IMG/VR virus record: IMGVR_UViG_3300047557_003291
Coordinates: 1-23,929 of that record
Strand: one strand, 5' to 3'
Source of the DNA: a virus
DNA: 23,929 bases
The notes under the pieces: generated by a model
Database searches by the model: none
Told to the model about the DNA's origin: nothing
Seen by the model: the letters and a program-made list of their open reading frames with translations, nothing else
Made by a program: the position numbers and the translations under genes
Shown: positions 1 through 7,137 of the stretch, piece by piece
Layout: each line of letters opens with the position of its first letter
How positions within the stretch are numbered: the stretch's first letter is position 1

Positions 1-582
1 CCCGAAAGCGCCACCCCCAGACCCTCAGTCGGTGAGGCGCCTGACACGGCGCCTCCCTCCATCGGGGAGTCGAGTCGATCATTCTCAAGTCTTCTCTTCG
101 ACCTCGCGAAGCAGAGCGACGGACGCTTCGCGATGGCCGGAAGCGTCGACCAACAGGAGGACGTTGCGACGGTCTTCCGAGAGAGCGGCCTGTCGGACGA
201 AGCCCTTCTGAGCGCGCTTCGCTGCCCCTCGAAGGCCCTCGCCGGGTTCGAGATGGTGACTCGCAACAACTTCGTGAGCGTGGCGATGCTTGCGGGCAAG
301 CGCGGCGCTGATGGTCGTCACCCGTGCGATGCGGCGCACTCGCTGGTCGCATACGTCCGCGCGCAGGCCGCGGCTCCGATTGAGGAGCCCTACGGCATGG
401 CCTCGGTGCCCACCGTCGAAGAGACGCGCGCGGCGAACGCAGGGCGCCTCGAGCGCCAGAAGCGCGGGCGTGAAGTGGTCGCGAAGATGCTCTCCGAGGG
501 ATGGCGGCCGCCGCCACTGAAGAGCCGCGCGACCGAGCAGAAGACCGAGGCGAGCGAGACGCAGGAGGCGACCGGTGGCTGA
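1..582 (+). CDS. Unidentified phage protein upstream of the helicase, 5' end cut by the window
   Basis: The reading frame is open from the first base of the window to the stop at 580-582. An ATG at 133 is possible but has only a weak ribosome site, and the codons just before it (reading FDLAKQSDGRF) look coding, so the gene probably starts outside the window. The visible protein is about 193 residues. The middle is mixed alpha-helical in character, and the last 60 residues are rich in Arg, Glu and Lys and probably disordered. I recognise no domain. Its stop overlaps the GTG start of the DnaB-like helicase, so it is probably translated in the same operon. A replication accessory role (loader, initiator) fits the position, but this is inference only. 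Confidence 0.6.
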   Translation, partial: PESATPRPSVGEAPDTAPPSIGESSRSFSSLLFDLAKQSDGRFAMAGSVDQQEDVATVFRESGLSDEALLSALRCPSKALAGFEMVTRNNFVSVAMLAGKRGADGRHPCDAAHSLVAYVRAQAAAPIEEPYGMASVPTVEETRAANAGRLERQKRGREVVAKMLSEGWRPPPLKSRATEQKTEASETQEATGG

Positions 583-1978
583 CGGACACGGCAAGGATAC
601 GCGGCTCATCGACATCGCAGCGGAGCGCGCGGTGCTCGCCTCGATGATGCTCGACAACGACACCATCGCGGTCATTGCGGCGAAGGTCGCGCCCCGAGAC
701 TTCTACGAGCCCCGGCACTCGGTGATCTTCGAGGGCATCGTCGCGGTGCGCGCCAGGCGCGAGCCGGTCGACATCCTCACTCTCACCGCAGAGCTTCGGG
801 ACCGCGAGCGCCTCAACGCGGTGGGCGGAGCTCAGTACCTGGGCGAGATCACCGATTTCATCCCCACGACTGCGCATTGCGAGACTCACGCGAGCATCGT
901 GGCGGACCTCGCCGGGCGTCGCCGCATCCTCGCGGTGGGTCCCGAGCTCATCGCCAAATCGCGCGAGCTCAAGGCTGATGAGCTCCTCGCGCTCGCCGCA
1001 AAGCTCCTGCGCGACGTCGCGCCCGAGGGAGACGCGAAGCTTCAGACCGCGTCCCAGGTGGCGGCGACCCTCTACGCTCAGCACGCGGTGCCGCGTGAGC
1101 CCGACGCGCCCTGCATCTCGCTTCCCACCGGCTTCGACGAGCTCGACGCAGCGTTCTCGCTCGACCCCGGGCGTTTGTACATCTTCGCCGCGCGCACGGC
1201 GATGGGGAAGTCTGCGCTCACCGGCCAGATCGCTCACCACGCGGCGAGCCTGAAGCGAGGGCGGGTGATCTTCTTCTCGCTCGAGATGAAGGCGTCGGAG
1301 GTCGCGCATCGAGAGGTCGCGGGGAGCGCTGGGCTCGACGTCCGCGAGATGGAGCACGGTCTCGAGATCGGCGACGAGTACGCGCGCGAGATCGCCCAAG
1401 GGAAGATCGTGAGCTATGTCGAGAGGCTCAATACCTTCGACGGGCTCGATATCATCTACTGCGACACGCCCAGCGTGAGCGTCGACCGCGTCGAGGCCGT
1501 GTGTCAGCGCGAGGCGCTCTCGGGCCCGGTCGCACTCGTGGTGATCGACTATCTCCAGCTCATGCGCGTCGAGGAGGCAGAGCGCCATGACCTCGCGATC
1601 GGCAACGTCACGCGCCGAATGAAGGCTCTCGCGATGTCTCTGGGGTGCCCCGTCATCGTCGTCTCGCAACTCAATCGAGAGCTCGAGCGTCGCCCCAACA
1701 AGCGCCCGACGCTCGCCGACCTCCGCGACTCGGGCAACATCGAGCAGGATGCGGACGGTGTCGTGATGATCTATCGCGACGAGGTCTACCACCGCGACTC
1801 GAAAGACAAGGGTATCGCGGAGATCATCGTCGCGAAGCAGCGCAACGGGCCTCCCGGCATGGTGCGCATGAAGTGGCGCGCGGAGCAGGTGCGCTTCGAA
1901 GAGCTCGGTGACGACTCGGAGAGCTACCGCGTCGCAGGGTGGAAGCCGGGCGCAGGCGCAGCGCGGAGAGGCGAATGA
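575..1978 (+). CDS. dnaB: Replicative DNA helicase, DnaB family
   Basis: 467 residues, the usual size for a phage or bacterial DnaB. It should form the hexameric 5'-3' helicase that unwinds DNA at the phage replication fork. Residues about 14-115 match the N-terminal DnaB domain and 180-440 the RecA-like ATPase. The Walker A variant AARTAMGKSA lies near 205-214, and FSLEM near 234-238 supplies the catalytic Glu. Walker B LVVIDYLQLM is at 321-330, the sensor VSQLNRELERR near 363, the LRDSGNIEQDADGV stretch near 383-396, and the arginine-finger region KQRNGPPG at 421-428. No intein is visible. The GTG start at 575 has a strong AGGAGG 6 bases upstream and overlaps the previous stop. The stop overlaps the next ATG. 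Confidence 0.95.
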   Translation: MADGHGKDTRLIDIAAERAVLASMMLDNDTIAVIAAKVAPRDFYEPRHSVIFEGIVAVRARREPVDILTLTAELRDRERLNAVGGAQYLGEITDFIPTTAHCETHASIVADLAGRRRILAVGPELIAKSRELKADELLALAAKLLRDVAPEGDAKLQTASQVAATLYAQHAVPREPDAPCISLPTGFDELDAAFSLDPGRLYIFAARTAMGKSALTGQIAHHAASLKRGRVIFFSLEMKASEVAHREVAGSAGLDVREMEHGLEIGDEYAREIAQGKIVSYVERLNTFDGLDIIYCDTPSVSVDRVEAVCQREALSGPVALVVIDYLQLMRVEEAERHDLAIGNVTRRMKALAMSLGCPVIVVSQLNRELERRPNKRPTLADLRDSGNIEQDADGVVMIYRDEVYHRDSKDKGIAEIIVAKQRNGPPGMVRMKWRAEQVRFEELGDDSESYRVAGWKPGAGAARRGE

Positions 1979-2226
1979 CCACCGAGGCCACCGAGGCCAC
2001 CGAGGAGGCGAAGTGCGTGTGGTGTGCGCTGCGGAAGCCCTTCCGGCGCGACCTCTGCCGCGCGTGTCACCGTAAGGCGCTCGCGTGTCGCGTGAGGCTC
2101 CCGCCGCGTCGCCACGGGGGGCCGCGTCGGTGGAGTCGCGAGGAGCGCCTGGTCTCGTGGCTTTCGAAGCTCCCGCGTCGCAGCCGTGAAGCACTCGTGG
2201 CGGCGCTGGTGAAGGTGCCGCAATGA
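1975..2226 (+). CDS. Small Cys4 zinc-finger-like protein
   Basis: 83 residues starting at an ATG that overlaps the helicase stop (ATGA). Four cysteines are arranged CVWC (14-17) and CRAC (28-31), a likely zinc-binding knuckle. The rest is strongly basic (many Arg and Lys, about residues 32-72), which suggests nucleic acid binding. The N-terminus is a short Thr/Glu/Ala repeat made by tandem copies of ACCGAGGCC near 1980-2003. It lies between the replicative helicase and the small terminase. I cannot assign a family. A role in replication or packaging initiation is only a guess from the context. Confidence 0.7.
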   Translation: MTTEATEATEEAKCVWCALRKPFRRDLCRACHRKALACRVRLPPRRHGGPRRWSREERLVSWLSKLPRRSREALVAALVKVPQ

Positions 2227-2702
2227 CCATCGAAAAGCGCCGAAAAGCGACGGGAACTCACACCCCGGACAAGCGCGACGAGGCCATGCGGCTCCTTGCC
2301 GAGGGGAACACGGTCGCCTTCGTGGCCCGAGAGCTGAGGCTCCGATACAACACCGTGATCGACTGGCGCGACTCGCCTGAGGGGCAACAGATCCTCGGGG
2401 AAGCGCGAGCGAAGCGTGCGGCGGACCTTAGCAGCGCTGCGGCGCGCGCTCGCCAGATCCTCGAAGACAACGCCACGCGAGCCGCCCAGACGCTCGTCGA
2501 CCTCATGGACTCGAAGGCTCCGAGCGTCCGCGCGAGTGCAGCACGCACTCTGCTCGACCGCGTCGGCGTGCCGGTGGTGAAAGAGGTCAGGGCCTCGGTG
2601 AGTGCTCGTGGCTTCGACCTCTCGAAGCTCTCCACCGAGGAACTCCTCTCGCTCGACCGGATCACCGAGAAGGCGCGCACTGAGGAGGGCGAGAGCGAGT
2701 GA
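2223..2702 (+). CDS. Terminase small subunit-like helix-turn-helix protein
   Basis: 159 residues. The N-terminal part (about 15-50) reads as a helix-turn-helix (DEAMRLLAEGNTVAFVAREL, then a recognition helix with YNTVIDW), as in small terminases and transposase-like DNA-binding domains. The central part (about 60-120) is long Ala/Arg-rich helix suitable for oligomerisation. The C-terminus is acidic. It directly precedes the large terminase and overlaps it, the classical TerS position. It would recognise the packaging site and load TerL. The family is inferred from the domain type and the gene order, not from a specific signature. Confidence 0.8.
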   Translation: MTIEKRRKATGTHTPDKRDEAMRLLAEGNTVAFVARELRLRYNTVIDWRDSPEGQQILGEARAKRAADLSSAAARARQILEDNATRAAQTLVDLMDSKAPSVRASAARTLLDRVGVPVVKEVRASVSARGFDLSKLSTEELLSLDRITEKARTEEGESE

Positions 2703-4156
2703 GCGCCCTCGTGCCGCAGCCGCTGATCGACCGCGAGCTAGTGAAGCGACTCGGGTTCGCGGAGTTCATCCGGCGCGCGTGGCCCCAGGTGGAGGCTTCG
2801 CCGCTCGTGTGGTCGTGGCACATCGACGCACTCGCGGAGCACCTCGAAGCGGTCGCGAAGCGACAGGTGCGAGACCTGGTTATCAACATCCCGCCGGGCC
2901 TGTCCAAGTCGCGCGTGGCCTCGGTGCTCTTCCCCTCGTGGGTGTGGAGCTTCGACCCCGGCAGACGCTTCTTCGCGGCGAGTTTCAGCGAGAAGATCGC
3001 GCTCCGCGACGCGAGGGCGATGCGCTCGCTCTGTGGCGACGACTGGTACCGCGCGCGCTGGCCCGGGGTGGAGTTCCCGCGCGACGACAGCGCGAGCACC
3101 GCGACAGCGCTGTTCGCGAACACCCGCGGTGGCTTTCGCAAGAGCGACACGATCCGCGGCCAGTGGACCGGCGAGCATGGCGACGACGTCATCGTCGATG
3201 ACCCGCTTGACCCCCAGGGCGCCGCGGGCTCCACCGAGCTCGACGCGGTGCTTGAGTGGTGGTGCGGGACGATGCCCACGCGCTTCCGCAGCCATGCGAC
3301 GAGCACCCGCACGCTCATCATGCAGCGACTCCACGAGGCGGACCTGACGAGGGAGTTCATTCGCGCCGGCGCGACCGTTCTCTGTCTCCCGATGCGCTTC
3401 GAACGCGCGCACCCTCACCGATGGGCGCGTGACCCTCGCACGGCGGAGGGCGAGCTCCTCTGCCCTGTGCGCATCGACGAGGCCGCGACGAAGCGCATGG
3501 AGGACATTCTAGGGCCTGCGCGCGCCGCGGCGCAGCTCCAGCAGCGCCCATCGCCCGCAGGCGGTGCGGTCTTCAAGGCCGAGTGGTTCCGTTGGTGGAC
3601 CGAGCTCCCCGCGGGCGGCGTGTGGAGCATCGACGTAGACGCGACCTTCAAGGCCACCGACGACGGGAGCTACGTGGTGATCCAGGTGTGGTGCGACGAC
3701 GGCGCGCGCCACTACCTCGTCGACCAGATCCGCCGCCGCATGGGCTTCGCCGACACGGTCGCAGCGATCCGCGTCGCGCGAGCTCAGTGGCCGAAGGTCA
3801 GGACCGTGCGCATCGAGGACAAGGCCAACGGTCCGGCCATCATCGAGGCCCTGCGCGACGAGATGACGGGCGTGGTCGCGGTGTCGCCCGAGGGGGGGAA
3901 AGAGGCGCGCGCGAATGCCGTGCAAGGCATCGTCGCGGGCGGCGGCGTGTACCTGCCCGACGAGCAGCACGCGAAGTACGACGACGGGCGCCGCGGGGCC
4001 CCGTGGGTGGCGAGCTTCATCCACGAGGCCGTGACGTTTCCGAAGGGCGAGAGCGATGACCAGGTCGACGCCATGACACAGCACCTCAACGCGAGCGCGG
4101 GCAGCTTCGCCGCGCGACTCAAGAGCGCATTCGGCAAAGGGGCAGAGAAGAAATGA
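2699..4156 (+). CDS. terL: Terminase large subunit (packaging ATPase and nuclease)
   Basis: 485 residues, normal for TerL. The protein drives ATP-dependent DNA packaging into the prohead and cuts the concatemer. The ATPase domain has a Walker A-like IPPGLSKSR near 64-72 (a terminase-style P-loop with Leu-Ser in place of the usual residues), Walker B DVIVDDPL at 163-170, and a coupling motif QRLHEADL near 209-216. The RNase H-like nuclease half shows its acidic residues in SIDVDATFK (D312), RIEDKANG (E373) and DDQVDAM (about 453-459). It starts at a GTG overlapping the TerS stop, with GAGGAGGG about 9 bases upstream, and ends overlapping the portal ATG. Confidence 0.95.
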   Translation: MSALVPQPLIDRELVKRLGFAEFIRRAWPQVEASPLVWSWHIDALAEHLEAVAKRQVRDLVINIPPGLSKSRVASVLFPSWVWSFDPGRRFFAASFSEKIALRDARAMRSLCGDDWYRARWPGVEFPRDDSASTATALFANTRGGFRKSDTIRGQWTGEHGDDVIVDDPLDPQGAAGSTELDAVLEWWCGTMPTRFRSHATSTRTLIMQRLHEADLTREFIRAGATVLCLPMRFERAHPHRWARDPRTAEGELLCPVRIDEAATKRMEDILGPARAAAQLQQRPSPAGGAVFKAEWFRWWTELPAGGVWSIDVDATFKATDDGSYVVIQVWCDDGARHYLVDQIRRRMGFADTVAAIRVARAQWPKVRTVRIEDKANGPAIIEALRDEMTGVVAVSPEGGKEARANAVQGIVAGGGVYLPDEQHAKYDDGRRGAPWVASFIHEAVTFPKGESDDQVDAMTQHLNASAGSFAARLKSAFGKGAEKK

Positions 4157-5628
4157 CGACGTTCAAGGAGAGGTTTCGCAACGCACTCGCGCGCGTCGAT
4201 TCGTGGGTGAACGTCGCGACCGGGGTGGGTCAAGCGCTCGGGCGCAGCGGTCGCGGCTCATACGACTGGGAGCCTGCCGGGCGCATCGGTGATGGGCTCC
4301 TCGAAGAGCTCTACAACTCCGACCCCTTCGCGGCGCGCATCTGCGACGCAGTGCCGAAGCACGCGCTCCGTCGCGGATTCAGCGTGAAGTGCGGCTCGAC
4401 GGATCTCGAGACGAAGATCGGTGACGCGATCCGCGAGCTCCAGGTGACTCGCGTCGTGCGCGAGGCGTGGACGTGGAGCAGGGTGTTCGGCGGCGGCGCG
4501 GTGCTCATCGGGGCCGACGACGGACGCGACGCGAGCAAGCCTCTCGACGAGGTCTCACTGCGCCGTGTGCTCTACCTCAGCGCCGTGCACTCGCGCGAGC
4601 TCTGGCCTGAGGCCTGGGAGCTCGACCCGCTTTCGAAGCGCTTCGGCGAGCCGACGCTATACCGACTGACGCGTCAGGGCGGCGGCGGCGCGAGTGACTA
4701 CTCCCTCGTGCATCACACCCGCCTCGTGCGCTTCGAAGGGCTCACCACCACGCGCGCGCGGCGCATCGCGCTCAAGGGGTGGGGAGAGAGCTACCTCCAG
4801 CGCACCTACGACCTCCTGCGCGAATGGAACGGCGCGCACGCTGCCGTCGCCGATCTTCTTCAGCAGGCGTCCATCGGCGTCCTGAAGATGAACAACCTCA
4901 TGGAGATCGTGGGCGGCGACGACGGCAGCTTCAAGGAGCGCATGGCTGCGATGGATGAGGCGCGCAGCGTCGCTCGCTCCGTGCTCATCGACGCACAGGG
5001 CGAGAGCTACGAGCGTGTGGAGGTCGGTGCCCTGAGCGGCATCCCCGACGTCATCGACCGCTTCTCCTACCGCCTCGCGGGCGCGCTGGAGATCCCCGTG
5101 AGCATCCTCCTCGGGCGTGAGCCCGCGGGCCTCAACGCAACCGGGGAGAGCGATATCCGCTCCTGGTACGACACCCTCGACGCCGACCGCGAGACCGTGC
5201 TCAAGCCCGCACTCCAGCGGGTCGTTCGCCTGCTCCTCGTCTCGCAGCAAGGCCCGACGTCGGCGCAGGTGCCCGAGGGGTGGTCGATCGAGCTCCCGCC
5301 GCTCTGGGAACCGAGCGAGAAGGAGAAGGCCGAGCTCCGCAAGCTCGTGGCCGACAGCGATGACGTGTACCTCAGGAACGGCGTCGCGCGTGCCGACGAG
5401 GTTGCGCGCTCCCGTTTCCGCAAGGAGGGCTGGAGCATGGAGACGGAGATCGACCTCGATGCGCTCGAAGAGCCCCCGGCGAGCTCGCCCGCGACGCAGC
5501 CTACGCCCGAGCAGGAGCCCGACGGAGCGCCCGACCCGACGAGGAGCGGCATGGGTGGAGCCGGTGGGCCCACGAAGCCCGCCGGGCTGCTCCCCATCCC
5601 GGCGATGAACACGGAGGGGCAGAAGTGA
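4153..5628 (+). CDS. Portal protein, DUF1073 family
   Basis: 491 residues. It forms the dodecameric ring at the unique capsid vertex through which DNA passes. Family hallmarks are the N-terminal region with LYNSDPFAARICDAVPKHALRRGF (about 55-78), the YDLLREWN helix near 222-229, and GREPAGLNATGESDIRSWYD near 323-342, typical of DUF1073 portals. Pfam has renamed that family after anti-CBASS Acb1, but position and length support a portal here. Residues from about 435 onward are Pro/Glu/Thr-rich and probably disordered. Starts at ATGA over the TerL stop. Confidence 0.9.
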   Translation: MTTFKERFRNALARVDSWVNVATGVGQALGRSGRGSYDWEPAGRIGDGLLEELYNSDPFAARICDAVPKHALRRGFSVKCGSTDLETKIGDAIRELQVTRVVREAWTWSRVFGGGAVLIGADDGRDASKPLDEVSLRRVLYLSAVHSRELWPEAWELDPLSKRFGEPTLYRLTRQGGGGASDYSLVHHTRLVRFEGLTTTRARRIALKGWGESYLQRTYDLLREWNGAHAAVADLLQQASIGVLKMNNLMEIVGGDDGSFKERMAAMDEARSVARSVLIDAQGESYERVEVGALSGIPDVIDRFSYRLAGALEIPVSILLGREPAGLNATGESDIRSWYDTLDADRETVLKPALQRVVRLLLVSQQGPTSAQVPEGWSIELPPLWEPSEKEKAELRKLVADSDDVYLRNGVARADEVARSRFRKEGWSMETEIDLDALEEPPASSPATQPTPEQEPDGAPDPTRSGMGGAGGPTKPAGLLPIPAMNTEGQK

Positions 5629-5795
5629 TCCGAGCGCCGTGCGACTCGAAGCCGCCGCCCCTGTGGGCCCAGGTGCTGCTCGCCGTCGCTCCCGTGATCG
5701 TGGGCGGCGTTGTCGAGATGGTGAAAGACCACATCGCGCACAAGCGAGAGCAGAGCGCGCGGCAGGAGCCGCAGAAGAAGGATAGACCATCGTGA
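5625..5795 (+). CDS. Small single-pass membrane protein
   Basis: A 56-residue frame with GTG start at 5625 overlapping the portal stop, preceded by GGAGGGG with a spacer of about 5 bases. The stop at 5793-5795 overlaps the next GTG. Residues about 13-31 (LWAQVLLAVAPVIVGGVV) form one hydrophobic segment. The last 25 residues are highly charged (Lys, Arg, Glu, Gln). The double overlap, good ribosome site and high GC at third codon positions argue that it is expressed. A type III holin-like or other small membrane protein is possible. A hydrophobic protein between portal and MuF is unusual and I cannot name its function. Confidence 0.7.
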   Translation: MIRAPCDSKPPPLWAQVLLAVAPVIVGGVVEMVKDHIAHKREQSARQEPQKKDRPS

Positions 5796-6205
5796 AGACC
5801 ACTGACGAAGAGGAGCTCGCACGCCGGATGTTCGCCGCCTACAACACGCAGGCGGGCGGCCTGACGTGGGATGGCAAGCCCATTCCTCCGTGGCATGACA
5901 CCGGGCCGAAGGTGCAAGCGAACTGGTGCGCAGCGGCGCGGGAGGCTCTCGCGTTCGCGCGAGAGCGGCTCCTCCCGCGCCTCGTGTCCGCGGTGTTCGA
6001 GGAAGAGTTTGTCGCGCTGTTCAAACGCATTCACCCCGAAGAACCCGCGGTGCCTGAGGTGCTCGTGGTCGATGACGAGAGATGGGTCGCGCTCGACATG
6101 CGGCTGATGGAGATCGAGAGCAACGTGAGCCTGATGAGGGGCCGCGTGTACGAGCGCGAGATGCACGACGGCGTCAACACATGGCGCCTCAAGGTGAAGC
6201 CGTGA
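5792..6205 (+). CDS. Hypothetical phage protein
   Basis: 137 residues. GTG start at 5792 overlaps the preceding small gene's stop, with CAGAAGAAGGA upstream. The N-terminal 65 residues read like a small helical module (AYNTQAGGLTWDGKPIPPW followed by NWCAAAREALAFARERLLP), a pattern seen in phage proteins in which a Trp-rich loop precedes an A/R-rich helix. The C-terminal 60 residues are mixed, containing VLVVDDERWVALDMRLMEIE. No catalytic motif is seen. It sits between the portal and the head morphogenesis gene, so a head-related accessory role is possible but unproven. Confidence 0.7.
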   Translation: MKTTDEEELARRMFAAYNTQAGGLTWDGKPIPPWHDTGPKVQANWCAAAREALAFARERLLPRLVSAVFEEEFVALFKRIHPEEPAVPEVLVVDDERWVALDMRLMEIESNVSLMRGRVYEREMHDGVNTWRLKVKP

Positions 6206-7068
6206 CCCCAGGCGCGCGCGGCATCGCTGCTCCTCGCGGCGCGCGCCGCGCTCCCCTGCGCACACCCGCGCCACGACCTACGGGCCTGCGCGCAACACCT
6301 CCCCTCGCCACCGCAGCGGGCTACGCCGTGGCCCTCGTCGGTGTCGTCGGCGCGGTCGAGCGCGAGGTTGACGAGATCCTCCGTGCGGAGGGCCTCCCGA
6401 TCGTCCGCACCGACGCGGCGGCAGATGGCGATGGTCCGTCGATCTTCCCCGACGCACTCGCGCGCATTCAGCGCAAGCTCGACGAGTTCAGGGAGCGACT
6501 CGCCTCGCGCGAGCCTCACCCGCTCGCCGCGATCGAGACGTGCGCCGCGCAGGTGGACAGGCACACCGAGGGGCAGTGGAAGCAGCAGCTCGCTCGCCTC
6601 GGGGTGAAGCTCTCCGACGTGCGAGCTCCTCACCTCGAGCACCTGCGCGCTCTCTGGCAGCACCGCAACCTGGATCTAATCAAGACCCTGCGCCTCGACG
6701 TGGTCGACCGTGTACGCGCTGCACTCGACGAGCACCGCGGCGCGCGCGTGGAGACACTCGCGAGGCGCATCGAAGAGGCGACAGGATCTTCGAGGAGCTA
6801 CGCGCGCTTCGTGGCCCGCGATCAGGCCTTGAAGCTCGCGAACCAGATCACGCAGGCTCGCCATCAAGCCGCGGGCGTGACGGAGTACGTGTGGCGTGCG
6901 AGCCGTGACGAGCGCGTGCGCAAGCGTCACAAGGAGCTCGACGGCACACGCCAGAGCTACGCGCACCCGCCCATCGTCGACGAGCGCACCGGGCGACGAG
7001 CTCACCCCGGCGATGACTACCAGTGCAGATGCACCGCTGACCCGATCATTCCCGGCGTCGACCTCTGA
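6202..7068 (+). CDS. MuF-like head morphogenesis protein (SPP1 gp7 family)
   Basis: 288 residues from the GTG at 6202, which overlaps the previous stop. The same frame is open further upstream, but that part shadows the neighbouring gene. The C-terminal domain carries the MuF signature: W231, then DERVRKRHKELDG (236-248), then PGDDYQCRC (269-277) with the terminal Cys pair. Members are minor head proteins, thought to be carried near the portal and sometimes injected. The N-terminal 40 residues are Pro/Arg/Ala-rich, followed by about 150 residues of predicted helix. It ends this packaging block; a 69-base gap follows before the capsid genes. Confidence 0.88.
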   Translation: MTPGARGIAAPRGARRAPLRTPAPRPTGLRATPPLATAAGYAVALVGVVGAVEREVDEILRAEGLPIVRTDAAADGDGPSIFPDALARIQRKLDEFRERLASREPHPLAAIETCAAQVDRHTEGQWKQQLARLGVKLSDVRAPHLEHLRALWQHRNLDLIKTLRLDVVDRVRAALDEHRGARVETLARRIEEATGSSRSYARFVARDQALKLANQITQARHQAAGVTEYVWRASRDERVRKRHKELDGTRQSYAHPPIVDERTGRRAHPGDDYQCRCTADPIIPGVDL

Positions 7069-7070
7069 TC

Positions 7071-7105
7071 GCGTCCCCTCGATCGCGTGCCACCGTGCTC
7101 TAGCG
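7071..7105 (+). promoter_or_regulatory. Candidate late promoter/operator element, copy 1 of a 35-bp repeat
   Basis: The gap 7069-7137 holds a 35-base segment that recurs at 20239-20273 with 32 of 35 identical positions. Its core reads GTGCCACCGTRCTCTAGCG. It ends 32 bases before the ATG of the protease/scaffold gene, and copy 2 ends about 31 bases before the wedge gene start. These are the only two clear + strand breaks in the gene array. Equal spacing and the absence of coding suggest a shared transcription start signal or operator. No standard -35/-10 pair is obvious, so a phage-specific activator or sigma preference would be needed. A weak TAAGGG lies about 20 bases before the start codon. 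Confidence 0.6.
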
Positions 7106-7137
7106 ATCGCGCGTAAGGGCCTCGCACCATCCCGGCG

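Noticed and set aside
4153-5628. An anti-CBASS (Acb1) defence-counter function for the DUF1073 protein
   Set aside because: The Pfam name reflects a related family, but length, position next to TerL and portal motifs point to a portal; no separate nuclease motif pair was seen.
4657-5802. A 381-codon minus-strand frame opposite the portal gene
   Set aside because: Antisense shadow of a strongly supported portal gene; low-complexity Arg/Ala/Gly content and no family resemblance.
6082-6201. Upstream extension of the MuF-like gene to 6082
   Set aside because: The GTG at 6202 overlaps the previous stop like all its neighbours, and the extension has poor codon use.
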